A stretch of DNA of 64,000 bases from Ornithinicoccus hortensis (GTDB lineage: Bacteria > Actinomycetota > Actinomycetes > Actinomycetales > Dermatophilaceae), in assembly GCF_006716185.1 (NCBI RefSeq), contig NZ_VFOP01000001.1, positions 3,782,001-3,846,000 on the forward strand. Direction: 5' to 3'. The notes under the pieces were generated by a model. It saw nothing but the letters and a program-made list of their open reading frames with translations. It was not told where the DNA came from and made no database searches. Of the stretch, positions 15,785 to 24,307 are shown piece by piece. The translations under genes and the position numbers were made by a program. Position 1 is the stretch's first letter; every line of letters starts with the position of its first letter.

Positions 15785-16552
15785 ATGACGGACGTGCACT
15801 GGCTCGGCCAGGACCAGATCTGGGACACCGTGGCTGCGGAGAACTACGACTCTCCGGGCACCGGCATGTTCGCCCCGGAGGTGCTCGGCCCCACGGTCGA
15901 CCGGTTGGCCGGGCTGGCTGGGGACGGGCCGGTCCTGGAGTTCGCGATCGGCACCGGTCGCGTCGCGGTGCCGCTCGCCGGGCGGGGGATCCCGGTCAGC
16001 GGCATCGAGTTGTCCGCGCCGATGGTCCAGGAGCTGCGCCACAAGGTCGACGAGACGACCCTGCCGGTCGTCATGGGCGATATGGCGACCGCCCGGGTGG
16101 CCGGTGAGTTCTCGCTGGTCTTCCTGGTGTTCAACACGATCGCCAACCTGCTCACCCAGGAGGAGCAGGTCGCCTGCTTCCGGAACGCCGCGGCCCACCT
16201 GCGGCCCGGTGGCCGGTTCGTCATCGAGCTCTGGGTGCCGGAGCTGCGGTCCCTGCCCCCGGGCAAGCGCGCCACCGTCGGGGCGGTGGAGGACAGCTAC
16301 CTCCTGGTCGACACCTACGACGTGCTGCACCAGCACGTGGTCTCCCACCACGTCCGGTTCGGCGACGGCCGGGAAGCCCGGATCGGTCGCACCCCGCACC
16401 GCTACGTCTGGCCCGCGGAGCTGGACCTGATGGCCCAGCTGGCCGGCTTCGAGCTGGAGTCGCGGCACGCCGACTGGACCGGCGGCGAGTTCACCGCCGA
16501 GTCGACCTCGCACGTCTCCGTCTACCGCCTGCCCGGCGCAGCCGACGCCTGA
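15785..16552 (+). CDS. Class I SAM-dependent methyltransferase
   Basis: A 255-residue Rossmann-fold methyltransferase. Motif I (VLEFAIGTGRVAVPLA, around residue 45) binds AdoMet, the acidic GIELS follows as motif II, and LRPGGRFVIELWVPE is post-II. The C-terminal RYVWPAELDLMAQLAGFELESRHADW is typical of small-molecule methyltransferases. The substrate is not evident. The gene is divergent from the BCCT transporter and is followed by a hairpin. A CAGGGT hexamer 7 nt before the ATG, with no Shine-Dalgarno, suggests a near-leaderless message. Confidence 0.85.
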   Translation: MTDVHWLGQDQIWDTVAAENYDSPGTGMFAPEVLGPTVDRLAGLAGDGPVLEFAIGTGRVAVPLAGRGIPVSGIELSAPMVQELRHKVDETTLPVVMGDMATARVAGEFSLVFLVFNTIANLLTQEEQVACFRNAAAHLRPGGRFVIELWVPELRSLPPGKRATVGAVEDSYLLVDTYDVLHQHVVSHHVRFGDGREARIGRTPHRYVWPAELDLMAQLAGFELESRHADWTGGEFTAESTSHVSVYRLPGAADA

Positions 16553-16559
16553 CTAGCGA

Positions 16560-16578
16560 TGTCCTCGGGACGAGGACA
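16560..16578. terminator. Hairpin after the methyltransferase gene
   Basis: A perfect 8-bp stem (TGTCCTCG/CGAGGACA) with a 3-nt loop begins 8 bp after the methyltransferase stop, between convergent genes. No T-run. Confidence 0.6.
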
Positions 16579-16673
16579 CCTCACGGCCGGACACGCATCG
16601 TGCCGAGTGGACGCGTTGTGGCCGCTCCCGGCCGAAAGAACGGCAACAAGGCGTACGGTCGGCGCCTCCTCGC

Positions 16674-17621
16674 TCAGCCGCCAGCGTCGGCCAGCACCTC
16701 GGCCAGGCGGCGCCGGCCGTACTCGACGAACGCCGGGTGGGTGTCCCAGTAGTAGGAGATCCCGTCGACGGCCAGCGCCAAAATCCACCCGCGGGCCCTC
16801 AGCCAGGTCACGTCGTCCACCCCCAGCTCGCGCCGGTAGGTCTCCCGCGCGGCCGGGGACACCATCGCCCACACGGCACCGGCATCGATCGTCGGGTCGC
16901 CGACCGACAGGCCGCCGAAGTCGACCACGGCGCTCAACCGGTCGTCGGTGACCAGCAGGTTGAACGGGATCAGGTCGGTGTGCACCCAGCGGTCCTGCTG
17001 CTGCGCCGGGAGCGCGCACGCCTCGTCCCACAACCGGGCTGCGCGGTCGAGGTCGTCGGGCAGGCCCCGTCGGCGGCAGCCGGCCAGGCCCCGTTGGACC
17101 AGGTCGTCCACGGCGGACAGATCACCGGCACGGAACCAGCCCGGACGCCGGTGGACCGGCACCTCGGGCAGCGGCGCGTCCCACAGCGCCCGCACGAACT
17201 CGGCCAGGTCCCGGACCAGCCGGTCCTCGTCCCGGACCGGGTTGGTCCACGCGTCCTGGCCAGGCAGCCAGCGGTAGACCGCCCACGGCCACGGGAACCC
17301 GGGGCCAGGAACCCCCCTCTCGACCGGCTCGGGGACCGGGAGCGGCAGGTGCGGGGCGAGCGTCGGCAGCCAGGCCAGCTCCGCGGCGATGGTGGTCACG
17401 GAGCTGCTCCGCCGGGGCATCCGCACCACGAGGTCCGGGCCCAGCCGGTAGAGCACGTGCGCCGACCCCGCGGAGTGCAGCCGGGTCAGCGGGAGGTCGT
17501 GCCACCGGGGGAACTGGGCGTCGACCAGCCGCCGCACCACCTCGGGCGCGGCCACCAGTTCGTCGGCGTGCAGCACCGGCTCGTCGTCGACGAAGCCGGT
17601 CGCCGTCGGTCCGCCACCCAT
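16674..17621 (-). CDS. Aminoglycoside phosphotransferase (APH)-family kinase
   Basis: A 315-residue protein-kinase-like phosphotransferase. The catalytic loop VHTDLIPFNLLV (H-x-D-x4-N) is near residue 217 and the metal-binding VVDFGGLSVGD near 235; a nucleotide-binding VVRMP lysine/arginine region is about residue 70. The family includes antibiotic kinases but also choline and fructosamine kinases, so resistance should not be assumed. The brace motif has D rather than G in H-x-D, which is normal. Leaderless start: TACGCT lies 6 nt before the ATG. Confidence 0.85.
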   Translation of the reverse strand: MGGGPTATGFVDDEPVLHADELVAAPEVVRRLVDAQFPRWHDLPLTRLHSAGSAHVLYRLGPDLVVRMPRRSSSVTTIAAELAWLPTLAPHLPLPVPEPVERGVPGPGFPWPWAVYRWLPGQDAWTNPVRDEDRLVRDLAEFVRALWDAPLPEVPVHRRPGWFRAGDLSAVDDLVQRGLAGCRRRGLPDDLDRAARLWDEACALPAQQQDRWVHTDLIPFNLLVTDDRLSAVVDFGGLSVGDPTIDAGAVWAMVSPAARETYRRELGVDDVTWLRARGWILALAVDGISYYWDTHPAFVEYGRRRLAEVLADAGG

Positions 17622-17710
17622 GCCCCCAGCGTAGACGGCCCGGGACGGACGTCCGCTGGCTTCGCCCGGTCCGGCGGCTCGGCACACCCGGTCCGGGCGA
17701 GCAGCGGGGC

Positions 17711-18211
17711 TCAGCCCTCCGGCATGACGGTGGCGGCCAGCACCGCCCCGAGTTCCTGACACGCCGCCAGGGCCTGCCGGTCCGGCTGCCCGGTCACCTC
17801 CAGCGGCGGGGCGACGGCATCCCAGCCGAGCGCCGAGGCGATGCTCCCGATCGCCCGCACGGCACCCTCCAGGCCCTCGTTCCCGTGGACGTACACGGCA
17901 TACGGGCGGCCCCGGGTCGCATCCAGGCACGGGTAGTAGATCTGGTCGAAGAAGTGCTTCAGCGCCCCCGACATGTAGCCGATGTTGGCCGGCGTGCCGA
18001 GCAGGTAGGCGTCGGCCTCCAGGACGTCCACGGCCGAGGCGGTAAGGGCCGGCCGCACGACCACGTCCACGCCCTCGATCTCCTCGTCGCGCGCCCCGGC
18101 GAGCGCGGCCTCGAGCAGCGCCTGCATCCCCGGGGACGGGGTGTGGTGCACCACGAGCAGCCGCCTCCGGTCGGCGACGGGCTGCGTCGCGGGGTCCTGG
18201 GGCCGGGTCAT
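17711..18211 (-). CDS. Flavodoxin-like NAD(P)H-dependent FMN reductase
   Basis: A 166-residue flavodoxin-fold protein. The N-terminal LLVVHHTPSPGMQALLEA phosphate loop replaces the usual T-x-T-G-x-T, and LLGTPANIGYMSGALKHFFDQIYY is the flavin-edge loop of the NADPH-dependent FMN reductase group. It probably shuttles hydride to FMN and small acceptors in the cytoplasm. The ATG at 18211 has no clear Shine-Dalgarno; a TAGCCT hexamer lies 7 nt upstream. The partner is unknown. Confidence 0.8.
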   Translation of the reverse strand: MTRPQDPATQPVADRRRLLVVHHTPSPGMQALLEAALAGARDEEIEGVDVVVRPALTASAVDVLEADAYLLGTPANIGYMSGALKHFFDQIYYPCLDATRGRPYAVYVHGNEGLEGAVRAIGSIASALGWDAVAPPLEVTGQPDRQALAACQELGAVLAATVMPEG

Positions 18212-18275
18212 GCGCCTCAGGCTACGGGCTGTCGAGGAGGACCGGGAGGGGCCCCGCGCTCAGTACGCTTGTCCC

Positions 18276-18659
18276 GTGTCCGTGACGCCCACCGCGCCCC
18301 ATCGTGCCGCCCGGCTGCCCTACCGGGTGGTCGCCGTGGCGACGGTGCTGACGCACTTCGGCTTCGTCGTGCTGGCGGTCTTCGGCGGCTACCTGGCCTG
18401 GTGGCAGCCGTGGGTGGTGTGGCTGCACCTGCCGGCCCTCGCCTGGGCTGTCGCCGGTCAGGTCCGGGACCTGGAGTGCCCGCTGACCGTGCTGGAGGAC
18501 TGGGCCCGGCTGCGCGGCGGGTGGCCGGCGCTGACGCGGACCGGCTTCATCGACCACTACCTCACCGGGGTGGTCTTCCCGGCGTCGTGGAAGCCGGCGA
18601 TGCCCTGGATGCTGCTGGCCCTGGTCATCCCGTCCTGGGTCGGGCTCGCCCTGCGCTGA
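18276..18659 (+). CDS. DUF2784 family membrane protein
   Basis: A 127-residue membrane protein with three to four hydrophobic segments and the DUF2784 signature: [30 protein letters not shown] (the conserved C-P-L-T-x-L-E) and a terminal HYL...FP segment. The function of the family is unknown. Starts with GTG at 18276, chosen because TACGCT lies exactly 6 nt upstream (leaderless); a second GTG two codons later is possible. It ends convergently with the UvrA paralogue. Confidence 0.85.
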   Translation: MSVTPTAPHRAARLPYRVVAVATVLTHFGFVVLAVFGGYLAWWQPWVVWLHLPALAWAVAGQVRDLECPLTVLEDWARLRGGWPALTRTGFIDHYLTGVVFPASWKPAMPWMLLALVIPSWVGLALR

Positions 18660-18695
18660 CCGGCCCCGCGGCCACGGGATCGACCGGGTCGCGGC

Positions 18696-21104
18696 TCAGG
18701 TCCCCGGTCCGGCCGCGACGACCCGGCCACCGTCGGCGCCCGCGCCGGGGCCGAGCTCGATGGTCCAGTCCGAGGTGGCCAGCGCGGCGGGGTCGTGCTC
18801 GACGACGACCACGGTGTGCCCCGCGTCCACGAGCGCGTGCAGCGTCGCGAGCAGCCGGTGCACGTCCGCCGGGTGCAGGCCCGAGGTCGGCTCGTCCAGC
18901 AGGTAGAGGGTCGCCGCACGACGCTCCTTCTGCAGCTCGGTGGCCAGCTTGATCCGCTGCGCCTCGCCGCCGGACAGCTCGGTCGCAGGCTGCCCGAGGG
19001 TCAGGTAGCCCAGCCCCAGGGCCTGCAGGGCGGCGAGCGCGCGCCGGACCGGGGGCTCGCCGTCGAACACCGGCAGCGCCTCGTCGACGGTGAGCCGGAG
19101 CACGTCGGCGATGGTCCGGCCCTCCCAGGTGACCTCGAGCGTCTCCGGGTTGTAGCGGTCACCGCCGCAGGTCGGGCAGGTGGAGTAGGTCCCGGGCAGG
19201 AACAGCAGCTCGACCGCCACGGCACCCTCCCCCTGGCAGGTCTCACAGCGCCCGGCGGCGGTGTTGAAGCTAAACCGACCGGCGGTGAAGCCGCGCTCCC
19301 GGGCCGCGTCGGTCTGCGCGAACCGCTTGCGCACGTGGTCGAACAGCCCGGTGTAGGTCGCCAGGTTGGACCGCGGCGTCCGGCCGATCGGCTTCTGGGT
19401 GATCGGCACCAGCCGGGTCGGGCGCCCCTCCCCCTGCGCCGACGCCAACCCGACGCTCCCCCCGTCGTCGGTGGGCTCGTCGGGATCCGGCTGGTCCTCC
19501 ACGCGGGCCAGTCGGTCGCCGACGGCATCGTGTATGCCGTGCAGCAGGGTGGTCTTGCCCGACCCGGACACCCCGGTGACGGTGGTGAAGGCCCGCAGCG
19601 GCACCCGGACCTCCAGCTGCTGCAGGTTGTGGGCGGACAGGCCGGAGACGGTGAGCCACCCGGAGGGTTCGCGTGGCCCGGCCGCGGTCCCGGGGCCGTC
19701 GGCACGGACCTCGCGCGGGTGGACCGGCTGCGCCAGGTAGCGGGCGGTGACCGACCCGGCAACGTCGGCCAACCCGTCGACCGGCCCGGAGTAGAGGACG
19801 TGGCCGCCCTGCGTCCCCGCGCCCGGGCCCACGTCGACCACCCAGTCGCAGGCGCCGACCACGGCCATGTCGTGCTCGACCACGAGCACCGAGTTGCCGG
19901 CCTCGACCAGGCCGCGGAGCACTGCCAGGAGCGGTTCGACGTCGCGGGGGTGCAGCCCGGCGGAGGGTTCGTCGAGGACGTACACCACGCCATACAGCCC
20001 GGAGCGCAGCGACGTCGCCAGCCGGAGCCGCTGCAGCTCCCCGGTCGAGACCGACGGTGTGGGACGGCCCAGGTCGAGGTGGCCGAGCCCGAGGGTGAGC
20101 AGGACGTCGAGCCGCCCCGTCAGGTCGGTCAGCAGCATCCGCTCGGCGGCCTCCGTGGCGGTGCCGTCCTCCGGCAGGTCCGCCAGCCGGGAGCGCAGGA
20201 CCGGCAGCAGGTCGGCGACCGGCCGGTGCTGCGCCTCGTCGATCGCCATCCCCTGCCAGGTGACCCGCAGCGCGTCCGGTCCGAGCCGGCGGCCCGCACA
20301 GAGCGGACACGGCGAGGTCTGCACGAACCGCAGCGCCCGGGCCCGTTGGGTGGCACTCTTGGTCTCGCTCAGCGTGCGCATCAGGTAGCGGGCGGCGCTG
20401 GAGTAAGTCCCCTGGTAGGGCCGGTGGATCCGCTCGGGGTCCCGGTCGGCCACGACGGTGACCACCGGCTGCTCGTCGGTGAACAGGATCCAGTCCCGGC
20501 TCTCCTGCGGGAGCTCGCGCCACGGTGCATGGATGTTGTGGCCGAGGGTGGCCACGATGTCGCGGTAGTTCTTGCCCAGCCAGGCACCGGGCCAGGCGGC
20601 GATGGCCCCCTGCGCGATCGACAGGTCGGGGTCGGGCACCATCGAGGCCTCGGTGGGCCGGTGGACCACCCCGAGGCCGGAGCACTCCGGGCAGGCGCCG
20701 ACCGCCGTGTTCGGCGAGAAGTGGTCGGAGTCCATCGGCGCGACGTCCTCGGGGTAGTCCCCGCACCGCGACCACAGCATCCGCAGGGTGTTGCCGGTGG
20801 TGGTGATCGTGCCTACGGTGGAGCGGCTGGACGGCGCGGCCTGCCGCTGCTCGAGGGCGACCGCCGGCGGCAGGCCGGTGATGTCCCGCACCTGCGGGTC
20901 GATCGCGGTGTGGATCAGCCGCCGGGCGAACGGCGCGACCGAGTCGAAGTAGCGCCGCTGCGCCTCCCCGTGGACCGTCCCGAACGCCAGCGAGGACTTG
21001 CCCGACCCGGAGATCCCGGTGATCGCCACGAGCCGGTCCCGCGGGATCTCGACGTCGACGTCGCGCAGGTTGTGCAGCCGGGCACCGTGGACGTGGATGG
21101 TCAC
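18696..21104 (-). CDS. UvrA-like ABC ATPase (class II / DrrC-type paralogue)
   Basis: An 802-residue UvrA paralogue with two ABC modules: Walker [10 protein letters not shown] near residue 30 and GVSGSGKTT near 500; zinc CxxC pairs ([12 protein letters not shown]...CPTC); signatures [10 protein letters not shown] and [11 protein letters not shown]; Walker [15 protein letters not shown] and [13 protein letters not shown]. It is about 150 residues shorter than repair UvrA, mainly through loss of the UvrB-binding and insertion regions. Short paralogues such as DrrC are linked to tolerance of DNA-intercalating drugs. The first signature lacks the canonical LSGGE. Start ATG at 21104; the gntR gene ends 11 bp upstream, so they may be co-transcribed. 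Confidence 0.9.
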   Translation of the reverse strand: MTIHVHGARLHNLRDVDVEIPRDRLVAITGISGSGKSSLAFGTVHGEAQRRYFDSVAPFARRLIHTAIDPQVRDITGLPPAVALEQRQAAPSSRSTVGTITTTGNTLRMLWSRCGDYPEDVAPMDSDHFSPNTAVGACPECSGLGVVHRPTEASMVPDPDLSIAQGAIAAWPGAWLGKNYRDIVATLGHNIHAPWRELPQESRDWILFTDEQPVVTVVADRDPERIHRPYQGTYSSAARYLMRTLSETKSATQRARALRFVQTSPCPLCAGRRLGPDALRVTWQGMAIDEAQHRPVADLLPVLRSRLADLPEDGTATEAAERMLLTDLTGRLDVLLTLGLGHLDLGRPTPSVSTGELQRLRLATSLRSGLYGVVYVLDEPSAGLHPRDVEPLLAVLRGLVEAGNSVLVVEHDMAVVGACDWVVDVGPGAGTQGGHVLYSGPVDGLADVAGSVTARYLAQPVHPREVRADGPGTAAGPREPSGWLTVSGLSAHNLQQLEVRVPLRAFTTVTGVSGSGKTTLLHGIHDAVGDRLARVEDQPDPDEPTDDGGSVGLASAQGEGRPTRLVPITQKPIGRTPRSNLATYTGLFDHVRKRFAQTDAARERGFTAGRFSFNTAAGRCETCQGEGAVAVELLFLPGTYSTCPTCGGDRYNPETLEVTWEGRTIADVLRLTVDEALPVFDGEPPVRRALAALQALGLGYLTLGQPATELSGGEAQRIKLATELQKERRAATLYLLDEPTSGLHPADVHRLLATLHALVDAGHTVVVVEHDPAALATSDWTIELGPGAGADGGRVVAAGPGT

Positions 21105-21114
21105 CGACCCATCC

Positions 21115-21873
21115 TCACACCCCGTCGCCGCCCCCGTCCGGGTCGCTCGGCCCCGGGTCGTGGGGGCCCGGCTCGTGGGGGCCCGGGTCGTTGGGGTCCG
21201 GCTCGCTGGGGTGCCCGGTCGCGTGCCGGGCGGCCAGGATGTGGGAGCGCATGACGGCCTCGGCCCACTCCCCGTCGCCGGCGCGGGCGGCCTCGACCAG
21301 TTCCTGGTGGTGCTGCATCGAGCGCTCGAGGGAGCGGGGGTCGTACTGCCGGAAGGTCCGGGTCACGATGGCGGGCCGGAACAGCGCCTGCAGCGCGATC
21401 GCCAGGTGCCGGTTGCCGCAGCGCTCGACGAAGACGGCGTGGAAGGCGTTGTTCAGCGCGGTGAGCCCGGCCGGGTCCTGCCCGCCCCGGACGACCTCCT
21501 GCATCCGGGCGTTCAGGTCCTCGAGCTCGGCCAGGTCCTCCTCCCCGAGCCCGGGCACCGCCAGCCGGCAGGCGACCGGCTCGAAGTGCGCCCGGATGTC
21601 GTAGAGGGCCGCGGTGTCCTCGGGGGTGAAGGACACCAGCTGGGCGCCCTTGTTGGGGGTGGCGTCGACCAGCCCCTCGGCAGCGAGCCGCTTCAACGCG
21701 TCCCGCACCGGGGTGCGGCTCACCCCGAGGTCGCGGGCCAGCGCCTGCTCGAAGAGCCGCTCACCGGCCTCGAACCGCCCCTCGGAGATCTGGGCGAGCA
21801 GCTCGGCATACACCCGGTCAGAGGCGTCGCCCGAGGTGGGCTCCGCGGACTCGCCGGCTCGCGGTTGCGACAT
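21115..21873 (-). CDS. GntR-family regulator (FCD subfamily)
   Basis: A 252-residue FadR-type GntR: winged helix at about residues 20-85 (FEQALARDLGVSRTPVRDALKRLAAEGLV) and an FCD helical ligand domain with the metal-binding pattern (NAFHAVFVERCGNRHL, and the HILAARHATGH end). The last 30 residues are a low-complexity GPHxPGPSDP-like tail encoded by 15-bp tandem repeats. It lies downstream of the lyase and CoA-transferase genes it probably controls; palindromes ATTGCATGCAAT and ATTGTATGCAGA in the shared hyu promoter region are candidate operators. The effector is likely an organic acid intermediate (inference). Confidence 0.88.
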   Translation of the reverse strand: MSQPRAGESAEPTSGDASDRVYAELLAQISEGRFEAGERLFEQALARDLGVSRTPVRDALKRLAAEGLVDATPNKGAQLVSFTPEDTAALYDIRAHFEPVACRLAVPGLGEEDLAELEDLNARMQEVVRGGQDPAGLTALNNAFHAVFVERCGNRHLAIALQALFRPAIVTRTFRQYDPRSLERSMQHHQELVEAARAGDGEWAEAVMRSHILAARHATGHPSEPDPNDPGPHEPGPHDPGPSDPDGGGDGV

Positions 21874-21912
21874 GCGCTCCCCCTTCGGGTCGGCGGGCCG
21901 GGGCCCGCTGGG

Positions 21913-22857
21913 TCAGTCCGGCCAGCGCGCGCCGGCCAGGTCGGCCCGGCTGCCGCCGCGCGTCACGAACGACGTGGACGGTATGCCGGTCAGTTCCACG
22001 CTGCGTTCTACCACAGCCAGGTATGCCGTGAGGTCGATTCCGGTGCGGATGCCCAGGCTGTCGCAGAGGTGGACCAGATCCTCCATCGGCGCGTTGCCCA
22101 GGACCGTAGGGTCGCCGGGGAACCACAGGTCGCCGCCGAGGCCGGCGAACGAGGCCTCCAACCAGGTCGCCCCGGCGGCCAGTGCCGCGAGCGCGTTGGC
22201 GGGGGCGAACCCATTGCGGTTGTGCAGGTGCACACCGACCTCCAGGTCCGGGTGCCGGGCGAGGGTCTCGGTGACGCCGGCGAAGACCTCGCCGGGGTGC
22301 TCCTGCCCGGAGGTGCAGGCCAGGTAGACCCCGGCGGCCCCCGCGTCCACGGCCGCGTCGACGACCCGCTCCCGCTCGGCGCGCGGCACCGGGCCGCGGG
22401 CGGGGGCGAAGAAGGAACAGGCCACGGCCACCACGAGGCGCGCCCCGGCGGACTGCACGACACGGGCCACCTCGGGCAACTCGGCGAGGAGCTCGGCGGT
22501 GCCCCGCCGCTGGTTGCGCCGGCTGACCTCCTCGTCCGCGGACACGACGACCACGACCTCGTCCAGCCCGCAGTCGGCGGCGCGCTGGGCGCCGCGCAGG
22601 TTGGGCGCCAGGCCGCGGTAGCGCACGCCGTCCGGGCGCGGGACCGCCGCCATCACCTCCGCGGCGTCGGCGAGCTGGGGCAACACCTTGGGGTGGGCGA
22701 AGGACACGGCCTCGATCTCGGTGACGCCCGCGGCGATCAGCAGGCGGACCAGCTCGACCTTGTCCTCGGTGCGCAACGGCTCGGGCACGGCCTGCAGCCC
22801 GTCGCGCAGCCCCACCTCGACCAGGCGCACGGAGTCGGGCAGGGCGTGCGTCGTCAT
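21913..22857 (-). CDS. HMG-CoA lyase-like (HMGL/DRE-TIM) enzyme
   Basis: A 314-residue DRE-TIM metallolyase similar to hydroxymethylglutaryl-CoA lyase, which splits a 3-hydroxyacyl-CoA into acetyl-CoA and a keto acid. VEVGLRDGLQ near residue 15 is the RDG catalytic motif, ACSFF and VGVHLHNRNGFAPANALAAL give the HxH metal site, and EASFAGLGGDLWFPGDPTVLGNAPMEDLVHL is the C-terminal block, with GD where HMG-CoA lyases have the GCPYA flexible loop. Missing loop cysteine pattern suggests another substrate such as citramalyl-CoA. Its ATG overlaps the CoA-transferase stop (ATGA). Confidence 0.85.
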   Translation of the reverse strand: MTTHALPDSVRLVEVGLRDGLQAVPEPLRTEDKVELVRLLIAAGVTEIEAVSFAHPKVLPQLADAAEVMAAVPRPDGVRYRGLAPNLRGAQRAADCGLDEVVVVVSADEEVSRRNQRRGTAELLAELPEVARVVQSAGARLVVAVACSFFAPARGPVPRAERERVVDAAVDAGAAGVYLACTSGQEHPGEVFAGVTETLARHPDLEVGVHLHNRNGFAPANALAALAAGATWLEASFAGLGGDLWFPGDPTVLGNAPMEDLVHLCDSLGIRTGIDLTAYLAVVERSVELTGIPSTSFVTRGGSRADLAGARWPD

Positions 22858-24083
22858 ACCAGCCCCCGCTCCCTCAGGTCGGCGAGACGGTCGGCGGCGA
22901 TGCCGACCTCGGCGAGCACCTCCTCGGTGTGCTCCCCGAGCGGGGCACCCGGCCACCGGACCCCGCCGGCGGTGCGGGACAGCCGGGGGAAGACGTTCTG
23001 CATCTTGAGGCCGCCGAGGACCGGGTGGTCCACCTCGGTGATCGACTCGCGGGCGGCGAACTGCGGGTCGGCCAGCATCTCGACCGGGCGGAAGATCTTG
23101 CCGTGCGGCACTGAGTGCTCGACCAGCAGCGCCTCCAGCTCCTCGGCCTCGAGCTCGGAGGTGAACTCCCCGATCAGCGTGTCCAGCTCGACCTGCCGCT
23201 CACCTCGCGCCAGGTGGGTGGCGTATCGCTCGTCGGTCGCCAGGTCCGGCCGGCCCATGGCCGCGGCGAGCCGGGCGAAGACGGTGTCCTGGTTGGCCGC
23301 GATGAGCATCCAGGTCCCGCCCTTGGTCGGGTAGACGTTGCTCGGGGCGATCTTGGGCAGCACCGCGCCGGTCCGCTCCCGCTGGTAGCCGGTCAGCTGC
23401 CACTCCGGCACGAGCGACTCCATCACGCCCAGCACCGCCTCGTAGATCGCGGAGTCCACCATCTGACCGCGGCCGCTGACGTCGCGTTCGCGCAGCGCGG
23501 CCAGGGCACCGATCGTGGCGAACATCGCGGCCAGCGTGTCACCGATCGAGATGCCCATCCGGGACGGCGGGGTGCTGGGGTCGCCCACGACGTAGCGCAG
23601 CCCACCCATCGCCTCCCCGATCGCGCCGTAGCCCGGCCGCTCGGCATACGGCCCGTCCTGCCCAAAGCCGGAGACCCGGACCATCACCAGACCGGGGTTC
23701 AGCTCGCGCAGCGCCTCGTACCCCATCCCCCAGCGCTCCATGGTCCCCGGCCGGAAGTTCTCCACCAGCACGTCCGCGCCGGCGATCAGCGACCGCGCGA
23801 TGTCCTGCCCCTCCGGCTCGCGCAGGTTCAGCGTGACCGACTTCTTGTTGCGTCCCACGACCGACCACCAGAGGGACTGCCCCTTCGGCAGCTCCCGGCC
23901 CCACTGGCGCAGCGGGTCGCCGCGGCTCGGGTCCTCGATCTTGACCACGTCGGCGCCCAGGTCCCCGAGGAGCTGACCGCAGAACGGACCGGCCAGCAGC
24001 TGGCCGACCTCGACGACCCGCAGGCCCTCCAGCGGGCCGGATCCGGCGGGCTCGGGCTGCGGTGGCTCGGGTGCGGTGGTCAC
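22854..24083 (-). CDS. CaiB/BaiF family III CoA transferase
   Basis: A 409-residue full-length formyl-CoA-transferase-type enzyme. It has LEGLRVVEVGQLLAGPF with the catalytic aspartate region GDLGADVVKIEDPSRGDPLR, RNKKSVTLNLREPEG, VLVENFRPGTMERWGMGY and DTLAAMFATIGALAAL. It activates a carboxylic acid by transferring CoA from another thioester; the downstream HMGL-like lyase probably cleaves the product. GTG start at 24083 with AAGGAG nine bases upstream. First gene of the leftward arm of a divergent cluster facing hyuA, with a shared operator region. Confidence 0.9.
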   Translation of the reverse strand: MTTAPEPPQPEPAGSGPLEGLRVVEVGQLLAGPFCGQLLGDLGADVVKIEDPSRGDPLRQWGRELPKGQSLWWSVVGRNKKSVTLNLREPEGQDIARSLIAGADVLVENFRPGTMERWGMGYEALRELNPGLVMVRVSGFGQDGPYAERPGYGAIGEAMGGLRYVVGDPSTPPSRMGISIGDTLAAMFATIGALAALRERDVSGRGQMVDSAIYEAVLGVMESLVPEWQLTGYQRERTGAVLPKIAPSNVYPTKGGTWMLIAANQDTVFARLAAAMGRPDLATDERYATHLARGERQVELDTLIGEFTSELEAEELEALLVEHSVPHGKIFRPVEMLADPQFAARESITEVDHPVLGGLKMQNVFPRLSRTAGGVRWPGAPLGEHTEEVLAEVGIAADRLADLRERGLV

Positions 24084-24132
24084 GGTGGCGGCTCCTTGTG
24101 GTGGGCGCGGGCAACGACGATTGCGCGATCTA

Positions 24133-24144
24133 TTGCATGCAATG
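24133..24144. promoter_or_regulatory. Perfect 12-bp palindrome, GntR operator candidate 1
   Basis: ATTGCATGCAAT is a perfect palindrome in the divergent CoA-transferase/hyuA intergenic region. FadR-type GntR proteins bind such short A/T-ended palindromes. It lies near the expected start site of the leftward transcript. Confidence 0.65.
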
Positions 24145-24152
24145 TGACAGAA

Positions 24153-24167
24153 GAATCTCGGATTCTC
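24153..24167. promoter_or_regulatory. AGAATC-N3-GATTCT palindrome
   Basis: A perfect 6-bp-arm inverted repeat between the two candidate GntR sites; a further GATTCTT half-site follows at about 24183. It could bind a second regulator or be part of the reverse-strand promoter. Confidence 0.4.
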
Positions 24168-24194
24168 AACCCTTGTGTCCCAGATTCTTGAATG

Positions 24195-24206
24195 ATTGTA
24201 TGCAGA
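24195..24206. promoter_or_regulatory. GntR operator candidate 2
   Basis: ATTGTATGCAGA matches the palindrome at 24133 in 9 of 12 positions and lies just upstream of the -35 of hyuA, a position fit for repression or activation of the rightward arm. Confidence 0.55.
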
Positions 24207-24210
24207 CCCC

Positions 24211-24239
24211 TTGACGGGTGGACCGGTCCGCCCTAGCGT
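24211..24239 (+). promoter_or_regulatory. hyuA promoter
   Basis: TTGACG and TAGCGT are separated by exactly 17 bp, a good actinobacterial housekeeping promoter, about 68 bp before the hyuA start. Confidence 0.6.
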
Positions 24240-24307
24240 GGGCGCCAGTCAGACCCGTGACCGATGACCCGTTCCCGGCGCCGCCGCGCGCCGTCTGAGG
24301 AGGACCC

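Noticed and set aside
16674-17621. Aminoglycoside resistance gene
   Set aside because: Only the general APH fold is visible; no close resistance-type signature, so it is called a family kinase.
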